In this document: positions 37,963 through 49,094 of the stretch, one piece after another | How the letters are laid out: each line of letters starts with the position of its first letter | How positions within the stretch are numbered: position 1 is the first letter of the stretch | Origin: Mauremys mutica | Lineage: Eukaryota > Chordata > Testudines > Geoemydidae | Assembly: GCF_020497125.1 (NCBI RefSeq) | Contig: NC_059079.1 | Location: forward strand, 53,455,114 to 53,519,113 | DNA length: 64,000 bases | Direction: 5' to 3' | Notes under the pieces: model-generated | What the model was told of the DNA's origin: nothing | What the model saw: the letters and a program-made list of their open reading frames with translations, nothing else | Databases searched by the model: none | Made by a program: the position numbers and the translations under genes

Positions 37963-38991
37963 TGTTAGGAAATGCCAGAGTAAATGTTGCCTGTTGCAGC
38001 CCTGCCTGTAATTCATATGTATTTACATTTGTAAAGTCATGTAGTCCCCACAGACTTGATGGTGCTGATGATCTTGCATTTACAGCATGCTTTTCTAATC
38101 TAATAGTAAAGCCTGCAAAGTACTTTGTGAGCCATTTGGTTGAAAAGCGTGCTATAAATGCAAGATCCATGACAGTGGAGGTGAGGTGAGTTTTATTTAA
38201 AGCCCAAAATTGCTATCATCACAAATATGCAAGAAACTAAATGCAACAAAACTAATATAAAAAATATAAAATCTCCACTTTTAGTAAGAGAATGTAGCCC
38301 TGGTTCAAGGAAGGATATTCTACACATTTTTTTAAAAAGAACAAATAAGCTATTAATAACTATTGTCACTATTTTCAAGGTAAATGCGCCTTTGACCCCT
38401 TTATGGGGGTCTTCACGGCCTCCTTAAGGCCACCCACTTAGGACTCAGGCCGCTAGCAGTCACCCTTCTTGGGGCAAAGTCCCATGATATTCTTCCTTTT
38501 GGACCAAGATTTAAACTGCAGATTTCTGCAATTTACTGTGATCACCTCGCAATGTCTACCATCCTGTTCTCTCAGGGGCAACTAGTGACCAGCCAGCCTT
38601 CATAAAGCAAAGTATTATCTATTCAGAACAAAAGCATTGCAGAGGAAACCTATCTTCGAACCATCAGTAGCTTCTATGCAGGTGTGGCTTACAAGGTTTC
38701 CACCTGGCAGATTTCAAAGTGTTTGAAGTATTTCAGGTCTTCTCATAGGACCTTTGCCTCTGGTCACAGTGTCATGTCAGTCAGTTCTCGGAAAGAGTGT
38801 GTGAGAAAAGACATACCTCCTGATGTAAGGGAATCTTACAGTATCTCTAAAGGGTATGTCCTCACAGTGGCAATGAAGCTATGTGGTTTCTCCAGCTACA
38901 TTACACACAAACTCTGACACAATAACAGATTCATTAATGAAAGAGTTTCCTTTCTAGAAAAAAAAAAAGTCCACCATAACTCGAACATTAG

Positions 38992-39084
38992 AAGCAGCAA
39001 AGAGTCCTGTGGCACCTTATAGACTAACAGACATATTGGAGCATGAGCTTTCGTGGGTGAATACCCACTTCGTCGGATGAAAGT
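38992..39084 (-). mobile_element. Penelope-like fragment with hammerhead-like motif
   Basis: Flanked by gaacattag on both sides (38983-38991, 39085-39093). On the minus strand: ccgacga, stem gtgggt/acccac with loop attc, then gaaa, a tiny stem gc-tcat-gc, and tc. This follows the hammerhead layout known from Penelope-like elements. Only the second base of the CUGANGA core differs (C for U). Confidence 0.78.
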
Positions 39085-39134
39085 GAACATTAGAGGAGTT
39101 TTTTTTAAATAAAATTGTGACAAAAGAAAATTAA

Positions 39135-39245
39135 GGCCCCCAATCCTGCAGTGAGCTCCATGAAGGCAAGTCCCCTTCAACCACATAGAGGCCCATTGAG
39201 GTTAGTGGGGTTTCCCTTGCAGGGAATAGTTTGCAGGATCAGGAC
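39135..39245. repeat. Ancient palindromic repeat
   Basis: The left arm gcccccaatcctgcagtgag and right arm ttgcaggatcaggac face each other. It resembles the arms at 24688-24985. Old and diverged. Confidence 0.45.
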
Positions 39246-39974
39246 ATAAATAATTTTGTATCTGACAAAATGACAAATCAGTTAAAATAGATAAAATAAT
39301 CTTATCAAGAAAAAGTGAGTAAATTGCTTACCAAAGGGTGTTCATTTTAGAATGGATTTTATAAAAGAAAAGCCCAATATTAGAAACATTGCTGGGAAAT
39401 TAAAAACATATTATAAGGCTATTACTCTCAACTAGTTCAAAAAGAAGTATTTATAAAAAGTCTCCGGATAATATTAATTTACTTAAATTAGACCACCAGT
39501 AACAAAACTGATCTTTCAAGGAAGTTGTCAATGAAATCTTTTTGCTTCCTTCTAATGCAGCCCTTAGACCAGAACTTAAGAAAATAAGTAAAAAAATACA
39601 CTTATTGTTGCGCTACTGCAAATCTGTAATGTTCTGAGTTCAGAGTTACCCATGGAAAGGATGATGAATACAATATTGCAATTAAAGGGAAAGTTAACTT
39701 TGAGATCAAAATACTATCTAGTGTTCTGGCTTTAAAGTTGGAGGATCTCCTTCCTAATTAAATACACAGAGACTAGGTTTGTTTTGTCAAAATATGACAC
39801 TCCTTTGACACTGGTAGAGTCCTAAATGTCCCGCACATCGCTCAGTAAATAACAAAGCTCTTCAATGAGACTGTTCTTAACACTTTACTGGACTGAAGTC
39901 TGACCCCAACATAATTTTGTCACTTGACACAGAGGAAGTCTTTGACTCAGTTGAGTGGAACTACTAGTTTGAGG

Positions 39975-40971
39975 CAGTGATGAGCTGCCAAAATATTAAC
40001 AACAGGTTCCCTCCTCCTCACCCACGAGGGGGTCGTGGCCGCCCCCCCCCCGGGACCCCTGCCCCGTCCATCCCCCTTCCCTGACCCCTGACTACCCCTG
40101 CCGCCCCATCCAACCCCTCCTCTCATTCCTGATTGCCCCCCGGGACCCCTGTCCCATCCAACCACCCATTCTCCCTGTCCCCTGACCGCCCCTGGAATCC
40201 CTGCCCCTGACTGCCCCCCGCCACCCCATCCAACCCCTGCTCCTTCCTGACTGCCCCCCCAGGACCCTTGCCCCCATTCAATCCCCCTGTTCCCTGCCCT
40301 CTGACTGCCCCAGCCCTATCCACCCACCCACGACCCCTCAAGTTCCCCTGCCCTCTTCCAACTCCTTGCCCCCTTACCACGCTGCCTGGAGCTGCTGGGC
40401 TGGGACCAGCACCAGCGCTGTGGGGCCGAGCTGGGCCGGGCCAGAGCCGCGGGCTGGGACCAGCACTGGTGCCCGGGACTGGCCAGGCTGGAGCCAGCGC
40501 TGTGGGGCCCGAGCTGGGGCGGAGCCACAACCGCCGGGCCTGGCCCAGCACCGGCGCTGTGGGAGCCGGGACCGGCCGGGCTGGCGCTGCGAGGGCCGGG
40601 CTGGAGCCACGGGGGCAAAGCTGGGGGCTCTCGGCAGGGGCCAGGACAGGACCGGGCTGGGGCTGCTCAGCCGGGACCAGAAACCGGGCCAGAGGGAGCC
40701 ACAGGAACTCTCCCTCCGGGCCCCAGCTTATCTGCCTGCCTGCTGCTTGTTCAGGCTTCCCGCGAACATCTGATTCGCGGGAAGCAGGGGAGGGGGAGGA
40801 GAAGGGGATGGAGCATTCAGGAGAGGCGGGGGAAGTGAGCTTTGGCCAGAGCTTTTGTTAAATAAAGCCCTTATAGAACCGGTTGTCCTGGAACAACTGG
40901 TTCTAAAAGGCCTCCTACATTTAACAACCAGTTCCTGCGAACCAGTGCAAACCAGCTCAAGCTCACCACTG
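39975..40971. mobile_element. hAT element, 997 bp, CpG-rich centre
   Basis: Ends are cagtgatgagctgcc and agctcaccactg, with perfect 8-bp duplications gtttgagg (39967-39974, 40972-40979). The left third has cccctg-type C-rich repeats. The centre (40380-40720) is dense in CpG with repeated gggccgggctgg-like units. No transposase is readable. Confidence 0.92.
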
Positions 40972-42164
40972 GTTTGAGGTGATGCAATGAACAGGAATAA
41001 ATGATGACTTCTTAAACTAAACTGACCCTGTACAGTCCTACTAGTGCTTCCCTGATAATGAATGGCAGGCGAACAAAGAGATTCAATTTAATTAGGTGCA
41101 AGCAAAGATCCCCCTTCTCATTTATCTTCTTCCCCCTTCTTATTTGATCCTTCTCTTGAAATCATTGTATGTATGATTAGGGTAAAAGCGCAGTAAGTTT
41201 AGAAAAGCCCTAAGATACTAATAGATCCAAATTTTACTGTGATTTAAGTCAAAGGAAATTTTATCACTGACTTCAGTGGGAGCAAGATCAAGCCCTAAAT
41301 AAACAGGCAAAGCCATTCAGGCACAAGAGGAAGGCTATATCTTCCAGTGTTGCAGTAGAAGCATAACATTACTTACTATGGAAGGCTTTCTAGAATACAT
41401 GGGCTTTTGGGAGAGATTTCAATTAAGAGACGGTTGCCCTTTGTTCCAGGAGTGCAAAAATACAGCATAGTCTTTTATTCTTCTTGAGACCATGTAAATA
41501 TTGGGTGACTACCCAAGTATTGTTCTCTTTGTTATGTTGTGTTTACTGGTAACTAGTTTTTCTTTTCTGTTTAGTTAGTTAACGTTGCTTCATTTTCCAC
41601 TTAACATACAAAGAGCAAGGATGAGGATGTGGATTTGAAAACTATGTACATTATAAATAGTTTTTTTGTTTAGGGCTTTTTTGGACAAAGCAACAGAAAT
41701 AGTTTCAACAAAACGAAATACTGGCTTTGCAGGATATTCAAATTCAGCTATTTGAAGCCCTTTCCAAATTTATAATTCAGCATTAGCAGTGAATAGAACC
41801 AAAACAGCGATTATGTCTTAAAATTTATATATTTCATTCTTTATAGATTACGGGCCTACACTGATGAAAGGGATAGTAGCATTTATTTCTGTTAAAGCCC
41901 ACCTGAAGAATATGCCGTCACTTGTGGATATGTATTGCCACTGTGTATTCTGTTTATTAGCATCTGGACTTCTGCTGGACTCATCAGCATATTTGGGTCC
42001 CTTGAGGAAGTAGAAATTCTGGGCCAGAACCTGGGGTCCAACTGATCTGAATGGAGTGCTGGGAGGGTTTTTTTGGTATACATGCACATGTGGCAGCGCT
42101 TTGACAAATGTGTTGTAAAAAACTCACCTTAGCACTCCTCTGATCCTGCTATTTCTCTGCACAG

Positions 42165-42270
42165 GATCTACACTCAAAAGTTACACCGGCGTAACTATCT
42201 CTCTTAGGGTGTGAAAAATCCACACCCCTGAGAGATGTAGTTAAACCAACCAGACAGTGCTAGGTTGCAG
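42165..42270. repeat. Partial Harbinger-like MITE
   Basis: atctacactcaaaagttaca, then gtgtgaaaaatccacacccc and agacagtgctaggttgc, motifs shared with the MITEs at 15309 and 55001. The left end is present and the right part degraded. Confidence 0.55.
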
Positions 42271-42414
42271 AGCGTGAATAATCTGAACCTTATTCAGTAG
42301 TTTACTATAAAAAAGTGCTGGGGGGTGAGGAGGAGTGAGTTACTATTGAATCTCCACTGTAAATTTTCATATTTGTAGTTTAAAGGTGGATTATCCTGAA
42401 TTGGGATAAAGGTC

Positions 42415-43542
42415 TGTGACAGAATGTATCCCTGTGTTCAGACCCTACAGACTATTGTAATAATTTTTGTACAAGGCATGTCTTGTAAGGTATTATTTGA
42501 AAACTCATAATTTGCTGGTCAATATTGTCTGAATAAAATAGACGTGGTAACATTATATGTGAAGTTATAAGATTTCACTGTATGATGTTATTAACACATG
42601 CTACACAAGCAGAGGTTGGCAAACAGGTCTGTCCCGAACAAAGGAATGTGTGTTCTTCTTAATTTGCATTTAATCAGTAAACAGAGAGTCACCAAGCAGG
42701 AAGAGGAGACAAAGGAAGCTCAAACAGGTGAGAAAAAAGCAGCCAGGAACTTCCTTCCGGACAGACTTTTTGTCCCCTGACGGAAATATTTTTCAAGAGG
42801 GGGACTGAAATGATAAAAAGGAGGGACAAACACCCCAAGCCACACCCCACCTCTCTGCCAATCAATTCACTGCATCTGAAGAGACAAAGTAAGCAATCTT
42901 TGGACTGGGATAGGGGTCCTGACCTAAAACATTTGGTCAGTAAGACTGCTGAAAGCATGTGGTGAGAAAACTTTGCTTTGAATTTAATATAGGTTGTTAA
43001 GTTAGGCACACGTTGCATTTTATCTTTACTTTTCTTGTAACCATTTCTGACTTTTATGTCTCCTAAATTATGCTCACTTAAAATCTCTCTTTGTAATTAA
43101 CTTATTTTACTGTTTTATCTAATCCAGTGTGTTTAAATTGAATTGTCTGGGAAACTCCATTTGGAGTGGCAAGTTATGTGCATATTATTTCTAAATAATA
43201 GATTTAATATAGCTTGTATTGTCCAGCAGAGGCCTGGGCAGTACAGGACATACATTTCTGGAGGAAAATCTAAGACTGGGGATGTGCTGAGGTCATCCTA
43301 AAATATAAACAAGGCTGGCGAGAGCCAAAGTGTAACCCAAATGTGGCTGGCAGACTGCAGTTGCACCCAGCCACTCAGGGTGAGGCTTGCATGCTGGGAA
43401 AGCTGTTTGTGAGCAGCTCAGATGGGAACTCCTTCAGCAAGGTATTATAAGGCACTCAAGCTTGCAGGGAAAGGGTGACAGCTGCTCATTAGTCTAGATT
43501 GTACCCTAGATTAATCTAGATCCCATACCTTGGCATGTCACA
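42415..43542. mobile_element. Probable solo LTR, 1.1 kb
   Basis: Begins tgtgacagaatg and ends catgtcaca, the TG...CA layout of LTRs. Flanks are aggtc and ggatc, so a clean duplication is not shown. No internal coding region adjoins it. The family is not certain. Confidence 0.55.
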
Positions 43543-44214
43543 GGATCCTTCCTTTGACTCCCCATGTAGGTGACTGGTATTACTGGGCCTGGAAAGATGG
43601 AGGCCCCACTATGTGAGGACAAATGGAGGCAAACTGCCAATATAATATTATATGTTAACTCTTTCTGAATACTGGTCTGATGCTCTGTAACACCAAAACA
43701 GGTATACTAGGAGAACAGAGAGAAAAAATAATATGTTTTATTATATCACTGTTCCCTATGTACAGAACTGGCCAAAGCTGAGCTCCCCCACTTCCAACCC
43801 ATAAAAAGAAAAATCAGTACCCTGAAATTCAAGTTCTGAAAAGGGAAGTTTCCTGTTAAAGTTTTCCACTAAGTTTGTTTTAAAAGTTTCTATTCTGGGC
43901 TAGTTCTATGAGACCAGTGGCTTTGGTATTAAATATTTCACTATGCTGGATGGAAACAAAGTGACATATTTTGCTTTGTAGGACTGTTTGTATAGTTTGG
44001 GATTTAGTTGTTTATGTGTGTGGTTTTGGTTGTGCTTTATGTGGAAATTTACTGAAAAAGAAAGATGGCAGCATGATCACTTCCAAGTTTCACACTCAAA
44101 TAATTGCAAAGGTAAAGTCAGAAGTTGTGCACAGTCCTAACAGACACTCACTCTCTCTCACACACACACAAACATCACACATGATTTATTCCTTAAGAAG
44201 TAGTTACTTTTAAC

Positions 44215-44376
44215 CAGAGCCAGTGCTAGCCCATTGGGGGCCTTAAGCCGGACTATTTTGGGGATTCCCCATACTAAAACAGACAAGTTCTTATAATAAA
44301 AATGAATAGGGGGCACCCTGGAGCTGCTCGGAGCCTAAGCAATTGCTTAGTCTGCTTATGCCTAGCTCTGGCTCTG
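44215..44376. mobile_element. hAT MITE, 162 bp
   Basis: Ends are cagagccagtgctagcc and gcctagctctggctctg, with perfect 8-bp duplications cttttaac (44207-44214, 44377-44384). Confidence 0.92.
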
Positions 44377-45250
44377 CTTTTAACCCTCTGCCAACAACTT
44401 AACAGGGATACAACCTCATTTCTACCAGATAAACCAAGTGCAGCAAATTGCAATGCACCAGCAACATTTATGGAATCAGACAAAATTGTGACAAAGGGAA
44501 GTAAACAAACTTTTTTTGTTTAGATTTTACTTATTTATAATAATAACAAAAATCAAAACCCAGTGACAGAATGTTGTGTACACCAGGAAGTCAAAGTCAT
44601 GTTTACAACATTGACAGATGATTCCAATTACCCAAATAACTAACATGTGACGTTGTCTTCATCAAATTAATTCTCCTGCATTTGGGAAATGTCAGTTCTG
44701 TTTGTAATAATATAGAACCTGAAAGTCACTGGATGTTCTATAGAAAATGTACATTTTAGTCTATGGTTACCATCACTTCTAATTAGCAATAATACAAATC
44801 ATTTATTTAGAACAGAATCTGCTCCATCATCTCATTTAGTAGTAAATCAATCGGATTACTCATGAGCAAGATACTGCACAAAGGCTCTAGTCCAGAAAGC
44901 TGCTCCAGAAAGACAGGCTGAAGTCAGTGGAGCTCTTCACAAGCACAGAAGTCCATCCTGTCCTAACAACATAATTAAAATTGGCAGAATCAGGCCCTTA
45001 AGAGGCCTGGCAGAGGGATGGCATAGAGTCAATACACCAGGCCTACAACAACCAGAATTCACCCTATGTAAAATTCCCAAGAAGCTGGCTAAACCAGCTC
45101 TCTGCCTGCTTTGTACCTCAACAGCAGCTCAAAGGAGTTGGTACAGAACCAGAATTGGGACCATTAGATATATGGAGCCATTAAATAGAAGCCCATACCT
45201 TACATCGCTCTGTATATAGTAGATAGCCATAAAAATTAACTACAAATTAC

Positions 45251-45373
45251 CTCATTAACTTGCTTTTTGTCCAAATGGAAAACTTGACCAGAACTGGTTG
45301 AGGCAATTTCTTCGTAGACCTTGTAACCAATATGTGACCTATCATCACAGTCTCCAGTCAGCACAAATACAAC
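45251..45373 (-). CDS. HMCN1: HMCN1 internal exon (vWA C-terminal part, likely exon 4)
   Basis: This 123-nt exon has 41 codons and is phase 0 at both ends. The acceptor is ccccag and the donor is gtaatt. The translation runs from [17 protein letters not shown] through [13 protein letters not shown] to DKKQVNE, a hallmark of the hemicentin vWA domain. It has no methionine-started frame of its own and was found from splice signals. The intron to the preceding exon is only about 0.8 kb; the intron to the next is about 25 kb. The reading frame is intact. Confidence 0.93.
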
Positions 45374-46144
45374 CTGGGGTTTAAAAAAGAAAAACACACA
45401 AAGGAAATGAAAATATAGTCAGTCAGCACCTATGGCAAACCTCAATGGGAAAAATCTTACTCTCAAACTTAACAGCAAAGTATGCCAGAAAAATTGAAAG
45501 GTTCTCACTGCTCTGTGCGATGGACAGCCATTTTACTTTTGATTAATCTACTCTGAGTTCTGTACAAATGAGACGTACACCCCAAAAAAGGCAGGCAAGG
45601 GATTTGGAGCAGAGTTGGATTCTGTACCTACTCCATACATAATACTCTAAATTATTTCAATGTGATTCTTTTCAATTGGAGTTCCATTTGGAAGGCAAAG
45701 CCCATCAGGATTGAGTGATGGAAAGTGACTCATTGATTGAAGAAAACAGACATACAGAAATCATGTCAAGAGGGGATGAAATAATAAATCTTGTATCTGC
45801 ACTTTTTATTCCCAGAGTAATCAGTATTATAACTCTCAGACGAATCCACAGACACCAATGCAACTGCCAAGGGGGCCAAGAAGACAAATATTGGCAGTGG
45901 AATATCTTACAGTATTTAACTAATAACCTTAATTAATGTCCCTTTAATTTCAACTTTTATTAATCAGACCAATTTAATTTACAACAAAATAAACACTAGA
46001 TGCTAGACTGGCAACAGCATTACCTCTTTTACAGAGAGATATCAAAAATATCTTGGAAAGGAGTTTTTCTGGACAATGCTGCTACTGCATTGGTAGTAAA
46101 TGGGTAAATAAACAGGAATGGTAGTATATGAATCTTCTCCTTAC
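45374..46144 (-). other. HMCN1 intron of 771 bp
   Basis: This short intron lies between the two central vWA exons. I see no repeat or RNA gene in it. Confidence 0.85.
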
Positions 46145-46303
46145 CTGTGACTGCTTCTGCTGAATGAGCTGCAGTACTTCATGTGTCAGCCTATAATCTT
46201 TGGATCGTGCATCAGTAAATACATAGATGAAAGAACCAGGAAGAGAAATTTCTAGAGCAATTTTGATTGCACCAATGCTCATCTCTGGACAGTCACCACC
46301 ACC
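46145..46303 (-). CDS. HMCN1: HMCN1 internal exon (vWA core, likely exon 3)
   Basis: This 159-nt exon has exactly 53 codons and is phase 0 at both ends, with acceptor ...aatag and donor gtaagg. It starts [14 protein letters not shown], includes [13 protein letters not shown] and ends [15 protein letters not shown] is typical of the hemicentin-type vWA fold. The Asp of FTDA sits where vWA domains usually place the last metal-site aspartate. It joins in frame to exons on both sides. The match to HMCN1 is closer than to HMCN2 over the visible residues. No disabling change is seen. Confidence 0.94.
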
Positions 46304-46835
46304 CTATTCACAATTAGAGAAAGAAAGAAAGAAAAAACAATCACAAGAAAGGAAAATGGATGTTAGCTATAATAATTGGTTTCTTTTTCAGAAAGATCAA
46401 GGCAGATTTCTTTTCCAGCTTCCAGCATTTTATCCTTCTTTTAAATTCACAGCATTGCGTGGTTTCTGAAAAATATTTATTTTATTAAGAAAAAAAAAAA
46501 GAGCAAGCCAAGTTTTAAAACTTCCCATTGATAGTCAAGTTCTAAAGAAAATGCAATAAAGATACTAACAATCAAACTACACGAAATAGGATAAGTACAT
46601 GTCCACCTCTGTAAGAGCGTGTCTGAGCCGGGGTGCTAGTAACAATGAGGAATGCATAACACACTGACTGATCTATTCCTTCCGACCCACACCATACCCA
46701 GAATCTACCTGCCATTGTACACAATGGGCCATGTTCTGTTCTGGTTTAGCTACATTGGTTAGATTTACACCTAGATAACTGAGAGTAGGGGAAATAGCCC
46801 AATTAGTTTATAGTTGGTTTTTATGTGTATGCGCA

Positions 46836-46841
46836 CATGCA

Positions 46842-46886
<45 letters not shown>
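46836..46886. repeat. CA microsatellite
   Basis: About 25 uninterrupted AC units, likely polymorphic. Confidence 0.95.
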
Positions 46887-46890
<4 letters not shown>

Positions 46891-47190
46891 CCAAGAAAGT
46901 TAAAGAAATGAGTTCTGTGTTCAGCTCTGAAAGTGATTAGTTTCACAATCATTCTTATCTCTTGTGGGAGTGAGATCTGTAGTTTAGATCCAGCTCCCAT
47001 GAAATCTCTGTCTCTTGCAGTTACAAGCCTCCCTCACTGGTGACGATGTAATTGTTCCAGTGGTACATAGCCCTACCGGGAGGTCATGAACATAAAGGGA
47101 GAAGTGATCTCTCAGGTAGCCAGGACAATCCTATGGAGGACTTTGAATATCAGAACAGTGAGATCTTGAACTGGACTCTGCACTGGGGGG

Positions 47191-48325
47191 CAGAGTGGAT
47201 AAAAATCAATGATTTTTTAAAAAAATATATATATAAAATCAGATTTTTTAATTTAAATTGGATTTTTTGATAAAATGCTTTTTGAGGAAAAAACCTATCT
47301 AAAGATAGTTTTAATTAAGAATAATCGCTCAAAGATATCTCATCATAGAATAGGGATTATAAATTCTAATTCTATAGTATGAGACAATATATTCATGTAA
47401 TGTTTAAGAAAAGCTTTGTAAATGAGTTCCAATAGTTCATGGATTAGGGACCCAATCTTATGGGGTTCCACAGGTTTCTCAATAGATTATTTAGGTTAAT
47501 CTTTCTATCTACCCAATGGGACTCAGTGCTAAGTCTAGAAGATACCATCAGAGATGTTTAATTTTGCAGTTCTCAAATGTGGATTTGTGTCTCCACAGGT
47601 AACATGCTTGTTAACAGCAAAAATGTTTTTACATAAATAAATAAATAATATATAGAGGTGAGAAATAACAGACCTCCACTCTATTGTCCCTCTGCAAATT
47701 TGTGTACACAGAGTCAATCCCTTACCTCTCTCTAAAAGTGCAAAGCTTCAAAAAGTTCAATTAATAGAAGATTTTTGGGGGGCGGAATAGATTTGGACAA
47801 GGAGAAGAAGTCTGGAGATAAATATGAGAAGCGAGGGGCATATGTTTTTTTGTTAAAATATTATATGTTTGCTGTTGAAGAAAAAAATCCAGAATACATA
47901 ACATTGTTGTTTTAGTTAAATAAAACAATTTAAATGTCTTTCTGGTGATGTTCTCCTCCTAATACAGCATGGCAAGAAAATCTTCCCAATATTAATGATT
48001 AACCTGTTAAATTGGAGATAGTTCACCTCCCAATGACTTCATAAATATCTGCTTCAATTACCTTTGGTAAATGAAATAACCAAACAATCATTAGTTTTAC
48101 AGCTATATCAGAAAATGAATCTGATAAGTTTTCAAAATAAGATCACTTTTTAAAAATGTATATTGTGTACCTTCTAAAAATGAAACCTACATCTAGCTCT
48201 GAGTTGTGAAGAATATGTATTAAGGTTATAACAACCAACAATAATGAACTTTTATGTAGAAAACTATGATTAAATCGAGTCTTTCTGACTAGTGATTTAA
48301 ATCATGATTTATCAAATCCATCCTG
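47191..48325. mobile_element. hAT element, AT-rich, 1.1 kb
   Basis: Ends are cagagtggataaaaatcaat and tatcaaatccatcctg, with 8-bp duplications ctgggggg (47183-47190) and ctggggga (48326-48333). tttaaatcatgattt motifs lie inside the right end. The interior is AT-rich, and no transposase could be read. Confidence 0.82.
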
Positions 48326-48695
48326 CTGGGGGAGAACCAGTATATGGAGCTTAGGCCAGGGGTTACAGGGGATGTGTTCACAGTAACCTGTGTTCCTAAG
48401 CGGGCGGCTTCAGAGTTTATACTAGTTGGAACTTGTTGAGGTTTTTTGGGGTGGGGGTGTTTAATCAAAATATTAAGTATTGCTAAGTTTAACATTATCT
48501 AAGAGTCAGTTTCTCCGCTTAATTTAAAATTTATGGAAAAATAACACTTAAACAAAAGTTCATATTTCTTGCAAAAATATAATGTTTTCCTGTAGAAGAC
48601 AGAACTTTCAAAGCATCTGAACTATGCATCACATCCCTGCAGGAGATGAGAATGACAAGAAACCTCACCACTTTTGGAAGTAAATGCAAAATTTA

Positions 48696-48935
48696 GGGCT
48701 TGTTTGCATTTGAAACGTTACAGCGGGAGGGGGTTCTCTTGTCAGCATAGTTACTCCATTTCCACAAGAGGTGGTAGCTAGGTCAATGGAAAAATTCTTC
48801 CATTGACCAAGTACTGTCTACACTGGAGGTTAGGTCTCCCTAACTATGTGACTCGGGAGGGGGGGGCGTGGATTTTTCACACCCCAGGGAAATGTAGCTA
48901 TGCAGATGTAAATTTTTTTCAGTGTAGACCAACCC
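48696..48935. mobile_element. Harbinger-like MITE, 240 bp
   Basis: Ends are gggcttgtttgcat and gtgtagaccaaccc, with TTA on both sides (48693-48695, 48936-48938). Confidence 0.78.
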
Positions 48936-49094
48936 TTATTTCTTCTACTTAGCTTTCCCATAGTAAATTCCTCACACACATACACACACACACACCCCAA
49001 CACACACAAACATATCTCTGTAATTAAACTACCTCTCCAGGTTGAGAAAAAAGAAAAATATAAATGTTATTGTTTTTTCTACACTTTGGAGGCA

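Larger units (their letters stand above)
20082..45250 (-). other. HMCN1 intron of 25.2 kb
   Basis: This is the largest complete intron in the window, carrying hAT, CR1, Penelope-like, MIR-like and LTR insertions listed separately. I see nothing I can name in 20082-20490, 21375-21877, 22380-22826, 24329-24687, 24990-26085, 26253-26521, 26683-27649, 27800-29224, 29934-31149, 33894-34690, 35030-35330, 36263-37348, 37971-38982, 39246-39966, 40980-42160, 43548-44206 and 44385-45250. A-rich and microsatellite-like patches occur within these. Confidence 0.7.

Noticed and set aside
37538..38170. Minus-strand frame of 210 aa
   Set aside because: It runs through hAT element B into intron and has no recognisable domain.
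38380..38520. GC-richer stretch possibly from an LTR
   Set aside because: I could not define ends, a duplication or a family.
40123..40861. Open frames up to 197 aa rich in Gly, Ala, Arg and Pro
   Set aside because: They fall inside the CpG-rich hAT 39975-40971. No domain, overlapping frames on both strands, no splice context.
42689..43018. Minus-strand frame of 109 aa in the probable LTR
   Set aside because: No similarity to gag, pol or env could be recognised; the frame is short and not conserved with the other LTR.
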